Source: Tetracentron sinense (taxonomy: Eukaryota > Streptophyta > Magnoliopsida > Trochodendrales > Trochodendraceae). From it: a stretch of DNA of 64,000 nucleotides. The position numbers were made by a program, and so were the translations under genes. Below the pieces are notes generated by a model. The model did not search any database and was not told the DNA's origin. It was given only the letters and a program-made list of their open reading frames with translations. Below are positions 10,527-21,804 of this stretch, piece by piece. How positions within the stretch are numbered: the first letter of the stretch is position 1; the number at the start of each line of letters is the position of its first letter. The stretch is taken from the NCBI GenBank assembly GCA_015143295.1, contig CM026552.1:63502555-63566554 (forward strand), written 5' to 3'.

Positions 10527-12200
10527 TAACATAATTCACGGTACCAGCAAGACACCTCGCCTCCATCACCGAGGCCCCTTCTTCTACTTTTCTGATTCTC
10601 TTTAGAGTGTCCCCTGCCCCGCTCCGAACCTTCTTCAATCTGTTGATACAGACTTCGAGCCACTACTTCATCCCCATCCGACGATACTCGTAATGCCGAG
10701 CCAAGACTCTCCAATTGATCTACCACCCACTTAAAAACCTCTTCCTGTTACATTTGAGGTAACATGAGTTGCTCTTCACCTTTCCGCCGACCTCCTGACC
10801 TGCTAACTCAAGCTGAACTGATAAGCTCCGCACTGTAAGCCACTATGGTGGTGAGACCTATATTTTGCACCTCCAACAAATCAGACAAGGACGCTACCTG
10901 TCTCTCACCAATAGCCCCCGGCGAAGGCTCCAACGCAGGCTTAGATCTTGAACCGTTAGAGACAAAAACCTTCGAGAGCTGAGGGGCTTCCCTCCTGGCC
11001 GCTGCATCCTGCCCAACAGGGCTTAGAATTGAGAAAGGCTTAGTGAAATGGGACCATAGCAATTCCCCCGTCTCTCCCAAGCATTCTCCACTCCCTTCAC
11101 GGGAGCAATTGTTAATTTTGAGAAAACTAATGGAGAGTATGGATTTATCTCTGAATCTGCTGAGCCTACCTCCCAAAACTGACCAACCAATTCCTTATTT
11201 TTAGATGTAGCACAATCGGACCCTGACACACTACAACTCCCTACCTCCATCACCTTCGTATACGAAACATTGCTCCTTCCCTTATCCCTCCTCTCGCTGG
11301 AGCCGAAAGTGGCAAATCCCCTACCTTCCACGAGGATTAAGGATTTTCGCCTACTATGATCTAACTCCTCCTCTAAGATTCGGCTAACTTCTCCTCTGCC
11401 CTGATGCGAAACTTCCTTGTGGCTCTGGTCGTCATCCCCAATCTCAAAATCTCCCTTCACAATCTCCTTTCCCTTAATAAATGGATTGAGGGCAACCTGC
11501 CTCTCGAAACTTAGCCCTGGGCCACACCTACTCGGCTCCAGGCCCTCTCGAGCTAAAAGGATTGATTGGGCTTCAACAAAACGGGACTCAGGCTCGACCC
11601 CCTTGTGACCCAATAAGCTTGCCAGGCCCTCCTGAGGTTCCTGGGCTATTCCTACTAATGCTAAGGGCCCACACCCCGCACCCGAAGCTACTGCTACAGT
11701 ACGGCCCATGCACCCTGCCGAGTTTGGTCCACGACGGCCTCCGACCGAACTCAAAGGCCCACATATAGTGGACTCCAAAAGATCAAGTCCAGAAGCCCCC
11801 CCTCCTTCGAGATCGACTCTGAGTTTACTTAAATAGGCGGTGCAGGCTCTCTCCCACTAGGACCCAACTTCCTTTCCCACCGTAAACGTCTTCTCCTCCA
11901 GCTCCTCTTCTGGTTCTTCTTCCAAGGTCTTTCTCTGCCTCCCTCTCCATATGCCAATCCTATGTTACTGCTTGGCATATTCTAACAACCAACCCAGCTG
12001 CCCCCCACGCCTGTCCTGGGATTGCTGCTCTCCCACCAACTTCTTCGCCTAAGAGGTAGCTGGCTCAGTCCCCAACTCCAATCGGCTGCTCCCAACTGTC
12101 TTCTCCAAACTGACTGCCTCCTCTCAAATCCGCAGACCAAGAAATTTTGACTTCGCCTTTGTCTCACCCTGCTGGAAAGAAAGGATTTCGCCGGAATGTC
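10527..12200 (-). pseudogene. LINE B ORF1, hydrophilic C-terminal region
   Basis: Reads as coding on the minus strand with a 251-residue open stretch (11778-11023) and further fragments either side. It is rich in Glu, Gly, Ser and Arg and lies directly upstream of the endonuclease. The DUF4283 and zinc-knuckle part expected at the N-terminus is not seen and was probably displaced by LINE C at 12206. Assigned as ORF1 from its position, not from a recognised domain. Confidence 0.55.
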
Positions 12201-12319
12201 CTACCTTTTTTTTTTTTGAGGAAAGGCAGACCCCAACCAGAATAGTTACAATATTTGGACAAGAAGTCAGCCGCCATATTGCCTTCAGGGGGAGTATGGT
12301 CAATGGCAAAGTTAAGAAA

Positions 12320-12330
12320 GCAAGACCGTA
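12320..12330. repeat. Target-site duplication of LINE M (left copy)
   Basis: GCAAGACCGTA. It matches 12547-12557 with two differences, both consistent with drift after insertion. Confidence 0.75.
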
Positions 12331-12546
12331 AACTTTTGATGGTGAGCACGGATTTTTTGTCTAAATTATGTGTATCTAATGGTGAGCGCACTTTTGTTCC
12401 CTCGCAATTCCCTAGACGGTTGGAGGATCTTGTTCTAGCCAATCAGAGGGGTTGTAAAATCATGCGATCGTAACTTTTGTTTTTTAGTTATTTTATCTAG
12501 TCGGGGTCTACCTAACCCCAGCTTTCCTTGCCCAAAAAAAAAAAAA
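12331..12546 (+). mobile_element. LINE M: 216-bp LINE tail inserted in LINE C
   Basis: Plus-strand 3' end of a LINE: the last RNase H codons (TDFLSKLCVSNGERTFVPSQ to CKIMRS, stop about 12471-12473), a 3' UTR with the GGGGT-CTACCTA-ACCCC hairpin (12503-12519) and poly(A) to 12546. The flanks GCAAGACCGTA (12320-12330) and GCACGACCATA (12547-12557) match at 9 of 11 bases. Removing the insert rejoins the LINE C frame as DIERLWSCFLNFAID. Confidence 0.87.
12503..12519 (+). terminator. LINE 3' hairpin, copy in LINE M
   Basis: GGGGT-CTACCTA-ACCCC, followed by GCTTTCCTTG and poly(A). Confidence 0.65.
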
Positions 12547-12557
12547 GCACGACCATA
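12547..12557. repeat. Target-site duplication of LINE M (right copy)
   Basis: GCACGACCATA, directly after the poly(A) of LINE M. Confidence 0.75.
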
Positions 12558-13754
12558 GTCTCTCAATATCAGCCAGGATGTAAGCACAATCCCATGGCCA
12601 TAAACACTGTTGCATCACACATTTAATGGCCCACATGGAGTTGGAGGCAACTTGAATTCGCGGAATATTTAGATCAAGAGCAAGCTCGGGGCCCCTCTTA
12701 ATAGTAAAAAGCTCACTAAAGATAACTGACCCGCAAGCTTGACCACCGGCTAGAGCAACAATAGCAATACCACTGCCATCACGAATAATACACCCATAGC
12801 CACTTCGATCCCTCTTTGAAGAATCCAGGTTGAGAGCCAGACCAAGCAATGTGCCGAGGATGGGGAACACTCCATTGGGCATGAACTCCAATACCAGTCG
12901 CTAAGGCTCTATTTAGGCTATTATCTTCAATCCTCAGTTGATCCATATTTAACCGGGTACTTACATCCTCCATAATTTTACAATGCACCGCTGCTGGGGG
13001 GAGGAATTCATTTTGAAAACACCTCCTATTCCTCTCAGACCAGATGTGGTAGATAAAAGTACTAAACACAGAATTCCGAACCATGCCTTTGAACCCAGTA
13101 CCCGTAGACTTCTAGTCATCGGAAAAATCATGTTGTTCCATCTTGAGTATCGACGGGTAGGCATCTTAATGTTGGTAGAGGTCCTATGCCAAACTTCCAC
13201 CTCAAATGGACACTGGGCGAAGTGGTGATCGTGACTTTCAGCATTACTGTTACAGAGAGCACAACGGTTATTGGCCACAATACCTAAGCTTAGCAACTTG
13301 TTTTTAGTAGAGAGCGCATGCCTACAGGCCATCCATGCAATCATCGCATGCTTAGGAATCTTTTGAGGAAACCACAATAGAGCTGACCATTTGACCTTTG
13401 GACTAGGACTTCAAATATGGAGCCAAGCAGATGTCAATGTGAACCTACCATGAACAGATGGAGTCCACACAATAATATCCTCCTTGTCCTCCATCACTTT
13501 AATGAGCTTGATTTCCTCCCACACTTCAATTAGTTCAGGAAGGCAAGGGGAGTCAAGATGCCATCCTCGTCCTTGACGAATTGTTTCAACTAAAGCTTGA
13601 GTTTCAATCCCATGAATAAGAGAAGCACTACTTCGACATTCATGCAAAAGGACTCCTCTAGGATGCCAATGGTCCAGCCAGAGCAAGGTAGCCTTACCGT
13701 TCCCAATTAAGTGGCGAATGGCTCCAATAGCGTATATTCTGGCTTTGAGGATGC

Positions 13755-14378
13755 TTTTTTTTTTTTGAAAAAGGAAAGCTGGGGTTAGGGAGACCCCGAC
13801 CAGAATAAATTAAAAACAAAGAGAGCATCTGCTACCCCGAGCATCATCCTGAATTAGCTTACATAATTGGAGGGTGAACGAGTCACTATCTAATAAAATC
13901 TCACCACTAGAGGGATAAAGCTTGGAGAGAGCATCTGCTACCTTGTTAGCCTCCCTATAAACATGAGAAATAGACACCAAGCAAAGCCTACCTCATAATT
14001 GATCAATGTCATCCAATAAACAATATAGAGCCCATGGACGAGAGCAAGTCTTGGAGACACACTTGACTGCCCATAGCGAATCAGATTCTATCTGAATCCT
14101 ATGAAAGCCTAACCGAATAGCTTCCTCAAGCCCTCTTTTTATAGCAAAAAGCTCCATTTCGATTACCGTACCAATAGTTTTTGTTCCCGCACAAGCGTGC
14201 ACCACCAGCCCTTCTGAATTCCGGAAGACGCAACCATACCCGACCCGGGAACCTCCAACAGCTCCATCTGTGTTTATCTTAATAACACCATGATCTGGGG
14301 GAATCCAGGAGACCCACTTTATCGGGGAAGCGGCCCAACGAACAGCCAAATCCCACTTGTTACAAAGAAGACGATGCC
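13755..14378 (-). mobile_element. LINE D: 5'-truncated LINE (RNase H to 3' end) inserted in LINE C
   Basis: Minus-strand copy that begins in the linker (NKWDLAVRWAA near 14350), then RNase H with the acidic residues NTDGAVGG, MELFAIKRG and IESDSLWAVK. It ends QDDARGSRCSLCF with a stop near 13810. The 3' UTR has the full hairpin (13781-13797) and a poly(T) run at 13755-13766. One internal stop lies at 13993-13995 (TGA where homologues have Trp TGG). LINE C resumes on both sides with SILKA and CRILRG. The target duplication is only weakly visible. Confidence 0.82.
13781..13797 (-). terminator. LINE 3' hairpin, copy in LINE D
   Basis: On the minus strand GGGGT-CTCCCTA-ACCCC, followed by AGCTTTCC and the poly(A). 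Confidence 0.65.
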
Positions 14379-14589
14379 GCGCAGAATCCTGCAGATACTC
14401 CAAGAAGATGTGCAAGGCATTTTCATGGTCCAAATAGAGTTATCCTTTAAGTACCTGCTTTGAAACCATTGGACCCACAGGGACGCATCCTTGGAAGCAA
14501 TTTCCCACACACGTCTGAGTAAGGCACTATAGGTCCAGTCAACCACTCTTCGTAGCCCAAGCCCACCCTCTTCATGAGTTTTACAGATA

Positions 14590-16374
14590 TTTTTTTTTTG
14601 GAAAAAGGAAAGCTGGGGTTAGGCCCCTCAGGGAAATTGCTTGGAGAGGTAAATGCTACTGTCATATCCTTGATCCCCAAGATGGACAGGCCAACATCGT
14701 TGGCGGACTACAGGCCCATCTCGGTATGTAATGTAACGTATCGTTTTATATCCAAGTTGCTGGTGAATAGGCTCCAAAAGATCCTTGGAAAGCTGGTATC
14801 TAAAAACCAATCGGCTTTTATCAAAGGTAGGCGCATTTCCGACAATATACTCCTTTGTCAGGGGCTGCTTCATGGGTATCATCTAAAGAAAGGGCCCCCC
14901 CATGTTGCTATCAGGGTGGATATTAGGAAAGCTTACGATTCGGTGAGCTGGAAATTCTTAGATATGGTGCTTCACAAATATGGTTTCCCTACGCGGTTCA
15001 TAGAATGCATTATGGCTTGTGTCTCAGGAGCTAAATTTTCGATTAATATCAACGGGAACAGGTTTGGCTATTTCCCTAGTGGTCGGGGCCTCAGGCAAGG
15101 GGACCCAATATCACCTTACTTATTTATGCTGGTTATGCAATGCCTCTCCTCGAAGCTCGATCGCGCTGCCATTGCCAGTACCATGTGGCCTCATCACCGG
15201 TGCAAACAACCATTGATTACTCATCTTGCTTTTGCCGATGACTTGCTCATCTTATCTGTTGGTCGTTTGAGTTCTATCAGGTGCATAGTTGCCATTCTTC
15301 AGCAATTTCGCAGCTCTGGATTGGAGGCTAATGAAAGCCAAATCTAATATCTTCTATGGCAGTATCCCTGAGGGTAAACGCAAGAAAATTGAGGATATCT
15401 TGCATTTTAAGTGGGGTACGTTGCCTATTAAGTATCTGGGCATCCCCCTCTCGTCTACTAGACTTACTAGTCGTGACTGTCAGCCGTTGGTGGAGAGGGT
15501 TTTGGCGCGGATATCGTCTTGGAAAAACCTTTCGTTGTCTTATGCGGGACGCCTCGTGCTCATCAGACAGGTCCTTAGCAGTTTTCTCCTCTTCTAGAGT
15601 AATATTTTCCTGCTCCCGCAACTTCTATTAGATCCATTGAGCAACTAATGACTCGCTTTCTATGGAAGGGGCCTCTCATGAGTAGTGGGATTCACAAAGT
15701 TGCTTGGACTGATGTGTGCAGGCCCACGGATGACGGTGGCCTCGGCATTAGGCGTGTTACTGATTGGAATCATAGTGCTCTCATCCGGAGAGTGTGGGAG
15801 ATTGCGACCGATGACCCTTCCCTGTGGGTCACCTGGTTCAAACACCACATAACTCGCAAGGAATCCATATGGACAGTAAAATGCCCAACATCAACATCCT
15901 GGAGTATTCGAAGTGTGCTCAAAGTTAGGACCCACGCTGCGAGAGGTATAACTGCCCTGATTGGGAACGGTAGGAAAACAAAGTTTTGGTTGGACCTATG
16001 GCACCCCAGGGGCCTTCTGTTCCCTCTTATTCCATCAAGTTATACTCACCTCGATCCTCCCAAAGATGCTTTCGTGTCTGCTGCTCATGACGAGAATGGA
16101 TGGAGTGCCCCCCTGCCCGCCCTTCCGGAGTTGTATAGTGTGTGGGATGATTTTAAATTGGTGCAGACCATTGGCCTTGACCACGTTGATCGGCTTGTGT
16201 GGAAACCATCTTCCAATGGTCAGTTCAGTTTACACTCTGCTTGTGAGCTCCTGCGGGATCATACCTCGCCGGTCCAATGGGCCAACTTGATATGGTTCTC
16301 AGGTAATGTGCATAAACACTCCCTTATTGCATGGATAGCGTGTCGTTATGCTCTCCTTACAAAGAAGAAACTGG
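14590..16374 (-). mobile_element. LINE E: probable twin-primed (5'-inverted) LINE
   Basis: A poly(T) run (14590-14599) and about 24 bp of LINE 3' end on the minus strand (14600-14622, CCTAACCCCAGC phrase) are followed at once by a plus-strand LINE segment (about 14623-16374). That segment covers RT (KLLGEVNAT, NQSAFIKGRR, VDIRKAYDSVSW, GLRQGDPISPYLFML, AFADDLL near 15240), the thumb (PIKYLGIPLSS) and the linker (IPELY-like to TKKKL). A short 3' piece joined to an inverted upstream piece is what twin priming produces. The RT frame breaks near 15340 and 15600. The right end abuts LINE F. Confidence 0.65.
14623..15600 (+). pseudogene. LINE E RT domain (inverted segment)
   Basis: Plus-strand RT. 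The open run 14574-15347 covers the fingers and palm to the catalytic box FADDLLILS. After a frame change near 15340 the thumb continues to about 15597. The sequence belongs with LINEs C, F and G (DIRKAYDSVSW type). The open run starts upstream of the element, in inserted tail sequence, so its first residues are not LINE protein. Confidence 0.75.
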
Positions 16375-16597
16375 TTAAGGCCTTCTTGTCCTGCGTCCTT
16401 CCGGATTTACCTCTCTTCTCCGGCTCTTATCTCCACTTGGTTCTAGTTGAATACAATAAACTAGCAAGCTCTGTTAGGTATTGGTCGGAGTAATTGGAGG
16501 TGGTTTGATTCCGATAGGAAGGGTCTTTTGGGCTTGGTTTCTGGGTTTGGTGCGAAGGCTCAGCTTCATTGTTCTCCCTTTCTTCTCCGACGAGATA

Positions 16598-18060
16598 ATG
16601 GAAAACCAAGGTAGGGGTGTGATTTTCGGATCTCGAGGTGGTAAAAGTCCAGCTGACATGTCTGGTTCTAGGCATGGTTCTCTCCTTTAGTCAGCATCAA
16701 ATTAGGACATCAGTATTAAGGACTCAACTTTTCAGGCTCAAGGTGCTTCTATTCCAGATAAAGCTCATTCGTTTGGTGGGGGAATGCACTCTTTTGTCCT
16801 AGATACTTGTTCTTTTCCTCCTCTTGGTTCGTGCACCAAGGCTGCTGAGGTGGCTATAAATCAGTTAGGACCCGCGCCTGAAGGTATCGAGTTAAGTAGG
16901 ATGTCTGACTTAGAGGTTCACACCTCTTCTAGACCCGATGGTACAGGTGCCTTTGTGAAGGTGGGTTATCTCCCTTGGGCCGGATCAGCTGCTGCACCCT
17001 CACCAGCTGCCCCTTGCTTTGCCACTCCTCACCGGCCTACTGATAACCTTGGGATTTCCTCATGAAAATCCATTTTTGCTGGGGCAGCTGCTTTCCCCTC
17101 TAATGTCAGTCTTGAGTATGTTAAACCTACGATCCAGAATGGGGGCATCTTGATTAACATTAGTACAGTTGAGTTGGAAGCCGAATGGGCGCATCTGATG
17201 TTAGTCTTGATTAACACTAGACCTTTTTTTAATGCTGCCAAAGGGTGTGTTGAAAGGTTATGGAGGATCAAAGGATCGGTTGAGGTGGTGGCTATTGACA
17301 ATGGTTATTTTATCTACAAATTGAATTGCTTAGAGGACAAGCAAAAAGTCCTGGAGGGAGGATCATGGAAGGTCTGATCTGCAATGTTAGCCTTGTGCGA
17401 ATGGGACCGCCGGCTAAAACTCGACAAAGTGGAAGTTGCAGATTTACCACTTTGGGTGAGGGTGTATAATCTACCCGATTCCATATGGCATCCCACCTAT
17501 CTGAATATCATTGGAAGTGCTCTTGGGAAACCTCTCTACTCCGATAAGCAGACCTTGAAGACCCTTTGTTGAAATGTCTGCTTCTGAGAATCTCCCTGAG
17601 GAACTCACTCTCTGTATTAATGATGATGATGAGATTAAACGTATAATAGAATATGAATGGAGACCGCATGAATGTAGCTACTGCAAGGTGTTTGGGCATA
17701 GTGTTGACAAATGTGGTAAGGCGACAGAGAGGAGCAAGCCTTCTGATGCTCCTAATAGGCGAGGAAGAAGCAATAGTAGAAGGAAATCTAGACCTCGAAT
17801 CCCAAAGTCTTGGTGGGAGGTAACCGAGCCTGTTCATCAAGACCAGAATGAGCTAGGGTGCGGTCCATTGGATAGACCTACTGTTATGCTGGAACCAAAT
17901 GAAGAATTTCTGATCTCGAAGATAGTACCTCCAAAGATCCCCCCCCCCCCATGGACCTGATGAGCCAAACCGGTTAGTCCAAGACACGATCATAAATGAT
18001 TCGTTAGAGCTTGGCCTAGAGATGGGGGATACACATGCTAACTTGAAATCAGGATGAGTT
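16598..18060 (+). pseudogene. LINE F ORF1 (DUF4283 and CCHC knuckle)
   Basis: Starts MENQGRGVIFGSRGG at 16598 after a 5' UTR. A DUF4283-like nucleic-acid-binding domain spans about 17150-17490 (TVELEAEWAHL, GYFIYKLNCLEDK, LPLWVRVYNLPDSIW). A CX2CX4HX4C knuckle, CSYCKVFGHSVDKC, follows near 17680. The product would coat LINE RNA. Several stops and frame changes break it, and it has an 11-C run at 17940-17950. Related to LINE L ORF1 (LEDKERILEGG). Confidence 0.78.
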
Positions 18061-18127
18061 GTGGTGACCAATCGAAAGGGTAAAAATACTGTTTCGCAAC
18101 AAATGAAGGCGGATAGCCAGAATCGGT

Positions 18128-19329
18128 TTGCGTGGTCTCAACAGTAGGTGCAGGCAAAGGGATGTCCGTGATTTTATCAGTTCAAACAACCTAGGTCTAC
18201 TGGGTTTAGTCAAAACTGGAGAATTAATGCAGATAGAGTTGCTGCTCTCATCTCTCTTGGTTGGCGTCGTCTTGATAACTACAATGCCAATATTAATGGT
18301 AGAGTCTAGATCTTATGGGGCCCGAATGTCATTTACTTCTCTGAAGGTTACTAATCAGGATATTCAATGCTTGATGCACGCCAAAGATTGGGCCATGTCA
18401 GCTATCATCTCCATTGTCTATGGAGACTCGGATCGAATGCTTAGGATGGCGCTATGGGACGATGTGTACTCGTTTAGTCAAACTCACTCTATGCCGTGGA
18501 TGGTGATGGGTGACTTCAACACTGTTCTTGCCAATTCTGAGAAAAGAGAGGTAATCCTATTACCCAAAATATGATTCAATTTGCTCGAGAAAAGATTTCG
18601 GATGCAAGGTTGATTGATGTCAAATGGAATGGCCCTATTTTTACTTGGACCAATGGTAGTATTGGGCGGACACGTATTGCCTGCAAATTCGACCGTTGCA
18701 TGAGTAACATTGATTGGATCCAGTGTTTTCCCGATTCTGAAGCCTTTGTGGGTCCTTCTAGTACCTTTGATCATCACCAAATAACTATTAGTTTTAACTC
18801 CATCGCTAGGATGAAGAAGGGGACCTTCAAATTCATCAACCATTGGATTAAAGAGCCTAATTTTCTAGACATTGTTCGAACAGCTTGGGCGATCCCTGTC
18901 GCAGGTTATCCAATGTTTAGGCTGGCCCAAAAGCTCAAGAAAACTGAATTTGCTCTGATAGATTGGAGCAGGCAGCGGTTTGGTAACAATGGTGCTCAAA
19001 TTGCCTTAGCCAAAGATAGGCTTTCTACTACTCTTAATTCCCTGGAAATTAATCCTGATGACGTCCCCTTGCAGCTCGAGGCCAAGACTGCCAAAGAAGA
19101 GCTTAGTAATGTACTATCTATTGAGGAATCAGAGCTTCGACAACAGTCCCGAGTCCCATTGAACAATGGATTCTTTCACAAGACCCTTGCGGCCCGTAGG
19201 AACTATAACCGCATTGACTCCATTAAAGATACTGAAGGTAATTTCACTCGGGACCCTGAGCTTATTAAAACTATTGGCGTGGGATACTTCTCTTCCTTAT
19301 TAATCATGGCGGATTTCTCGCATGACTAA
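18128..19329 (+). pseudogene. LINE F ORF2 endonuclease and linker
   Basis: APE-type endonuclease with MGDFNTVLA near 18505, FTWTNGS near 18640, KFDRCMSN and FDHHQITISF near 18770 (usual SDHHPI, so the Ser before Asp is replaced). It continues through the helical linker before RT. The N-terminal WNIRG block is not readable in one frame. A short in-frame run QQSRVPLNNGFFHKT shows loss of the usual WL..GD segment. Confidence 0.7.
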
Positions 19330-19335
19330 ATCAAG

Positions 19336-21472
19336 ATGGTCGTTTTTCAATTGGATGGAAATAAGGCCCCAGGGCCTGATGGATATACAGCCTCCTTCTT
19401 TCAGGCATGCTGGGATAAAATTCAAGAAGATCTAAGTGAGGCCATTCTCAGCTTTTTCTCTAGCTCAATGCTTTTGTCGAAAATGAATGCTACTCTCATC
19501 GCCCTCATTCCAAAGGTTCCTCGGCTGGATTCATATAGCCAATTCAGACCTATATCCATCTGCAACACAGTGTACAGATTCATATCCAAGCTATTAGTAA
19601 CTCGTTTAAAGAAGGGCACGCCTAAAGAAAGGCAACACGGTGTACAGATTCATATCCAACCTATATCCATCTGCTCCACAACTACCATTTAAACAAGGGC
19701 ACGCCTAAAGTTGCAATTAAGATAGATATCAGAAAGGCATATGACTTTGTCTCTTGGAACTTTCTCGCCTCTAAATTACTTAGCCATGGGTTTCCTATTT
19801 ATTTCATTAGATGGTTCATGGCATGCATCACTGGTGCCCGCTTTGCTATTGTTATCAACGTAGAGAGACACAGATTCTTTAGAAGTCGAAGGGGGCTTCA
19901 TCAAGGAGACCCTATCTCCCCCTACTTATTTATGCTAGTTATGCAAGTGCTATCTGAGATGCTTGCGTAGGAAGTCGTTATGGGAAGGTTGACCCCTCAT
20001 CCCTATTGCAAAGAGCCATTTATTACTCATTTGTGCTTTGTCGATGACCTGTTTATTTTCTCTACCGGGAAGCTTGAGTCTAGGCGAGCTCCTCACAAAA
20101 TTTCTTGGGTTTTAGTTTGCGGCCCAAAGAGTGAAGGGGGCCTGGGGCTGTGCCACATGGCAGATTGGAATGATTGTAGTCTTATGAAACGAGTCTGGGA
20201 GATTGCCACCAAAGAAAATTCGCTTTGGGTTCATTGGTTCTATCAATAGTTTCTGAAGCACGACTCTATCTAGACCTTGAAGTTACCTAGTTCCCCATGC
20301 TGGAACCTTCATAATATTCTCAAAGGGAGGACAGTTACAATGCAATGGGTGAGACACTTAGTTGGGGACGGTAAAAAGACCAAGCTTTGGCTTGATCCTT
20401 GGCACCCAAAAGGATTCTTATGTCATATCAGTCCGAGGGCGGGATCTTGCTTATTTGGAATGGACAGAGAGGCTCTTGTTGAATTCATTAGACAAGGAGA
20501 TGGGTGGCACCTCGATTTACCTTCGATCCCTGAGCTCTATGAAACTTGGGATGACATTCCTTCTATTGAGATCATGCACAACATAGAGGACTCTATAGTC
20601 TGGACTTATGGATCTAATGGATTATTCTCAATTAAATTTGCTTGGGATGGTATTCGGGTGAAAAGACCTCGAGTTATCTGGACAGATCTGGTCTGGTTTC
20701 CTCGGGCCATTCCAAAACACTCAATGATTACTTGGATGGCCATTAAGAAAGCTTTGATGACAAAAGATAAGCTAGCTCATTGGGGGCTAACAACTCAAGT
20801 GCAATGTATTCTGTGTCAGACCAGTCTTGAGGATCATGACCATCTTTTTCTTCTTTGCCCCTTCTCTATGCAAGTCTAGTCGATTCTTCTTCAAAGACTT
20901 TGGTTGTGTTCCCCGCCCGTGGTAGACTTGAAAGGCCAAGTCAGATGGGTTGCCAGGAAAATCAAAGGTACTGGGCTAAACCAAATGCTAAGGGGCCTTG
21001 CGTTCAATGCTTTTATCTACCAAATTTGGAATGAGAGGAATCGCCAGCCTTTTCGAAATGAATTCTTATCCCCACAATGTATCTCTTGCCAGATTTGTGA
21101 CGATGTGAGTATCAAGACAAATAGTCTTTGGTTGACATTCCTAGACAAGGGGCCGAATAGAGATATGGGGGCTCTATGGGGGTTGGATGTTAGCTGGCGT
21201 TCTCAAGACATCAAATGGGTAACGTGGATTCCCCCGATGAAGGGTTTATACACCTAAATAGTGATGGATCCTTTCAGAGGAACCATGGTGGATATGGAGT
21301 CATTTTCCGAGATGTGAGAGGAACCACTTTAGGTGCCATTGCTGGTTGTCATACAGGAGAATCGGTGCTTCACTTTGAGATTCAAGCCATCCTTCGGGGG
21401 CTAGAGATTGCCTTTGATAGAGGATACCACCGGATTCAGGTGTCCTCTAATTCGAGCTGGGCTGTTATTGCA
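19336..21472 (+). pseudogene. LINE F ORF2 RT, zf-RVT linker and first part of RNase H
   Basis: RT begins QLDGNKAPGPDGYTASFFQA, then ALIPKVPRLDS and RPISICNTVYRFISKLLV. A local rearrangement at 19555-19690 repeats two short phrases. RT resumes with KIDIRKAYDFVSW, GLHQGDPISPYLFMLVM and CFVDDLFIFS (near 20040). A jump then leads to GPKSEGGLGL. The zf-RVT block CILCQTSLEDHDHLFLLCPF lies near 20810. RNase H starts LNSDGSFQRNHGGYG near 21255 and is cut at 21472 by LINE G. Confidence 0.75.
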
Positions 21473-21495
21473 TTTTTTTGGGGGGGAAGGAAAGC

Positions 21496-21512
21496 GGGGT
21501 TAGGCAGACCCC
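21496..21512 (-). terminator. LINE 3' hairpin, copy in LINE G
   Basis: On the minus strand GGGGT-CTGCCTA-ACCCC, followed by GCTTTCCTTCC and the poly(A). Confidence 0.65.
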
Positions 21513-21804
21513 AACCAGAATGGAATAAATATATAAGGGAAAACAATTACATTCGCATATAACTATGACCCATAGAGTCCATAGCAACAAGATGAGATAA
21601 TCCCATTGGAAACACCGAAGGAACTAAAGATATTTCCCCCAAGGAGGGACAAAATTTAGATAAGAAGTCTGCAGCTTTGTTTGCTTCTCACGGAGTGTGG
21701 CTAATATCCCAAGCATCGAAGTGCTGAAGCATCCTACCTATATCAGCTAGGATAAAGGAGCATTCCCACGGCCAGACACATTTCCTTTGTACACACTTAA
21801 CGGC

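Larger units (their letters stand above)
7931..12206 (-). mobile_element. LINE B: L1-type LINE of a separate subfamily, ORF1 tail to RT
   Basis: Minus-strand LINE in the order ORF1 C-terminal region (about 12200-10527), endonuclease (10495 to about 9600) and RT (about 9200 to 7931). Its wording differs from the other LINEs here (ISWNIRGLGQLEKRVAVKKF, ALGPDGFTIELFRECWDIVG, ICKVDMEKTYDHINWEF). No RNase H is seen; the copy stops at the gypsy-like fragment near 7930. It is cut on the right by the poly(T) end of LINE C. Every domain is broken by stops and frame changes, so this is an old copy. Confidence 0.82.
12206..14589 (-). mobile_element. LINE C: minus-strand LINE, RT C-terminus to 3' end
   Basis: From 14589 leftward: end of RT (CKTHEEGGLGLRRVVDW), linker with zf-RVT (CALCNSNAESHDHHFAQCPF near 13200), RNase H (about 12850-12240) and a poly(T) run at 12206-12217 marking the 3' end. 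Two later LINE insertions split it: M (12331-12546) and D (13755-about 14378). The 3' UTR is shortened, going from the KYCN codons straight to GGTTGGGGTCTGCC without the second half of the usual hairpin. Its right end meets the poly(T) of LINE E. Confidence 0.82.

Noticed and set aside
12206-12546. Twin priming for the C/M junction at 12331
   Set aside because: The minus-strand part carries its own poly(A) end and is continuous with LINE C beyond the insert, and M has its own duplication. It is a plain nested insertion.
14590-16374. LINE E as two unrelated insertions in head-to-head orientation
   Set aside because: Possible, but the minus-strand tail has no body of its own and joins RT sequence directly, which twin priming explains with one event. 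Kept as a finding with moderate confidence.
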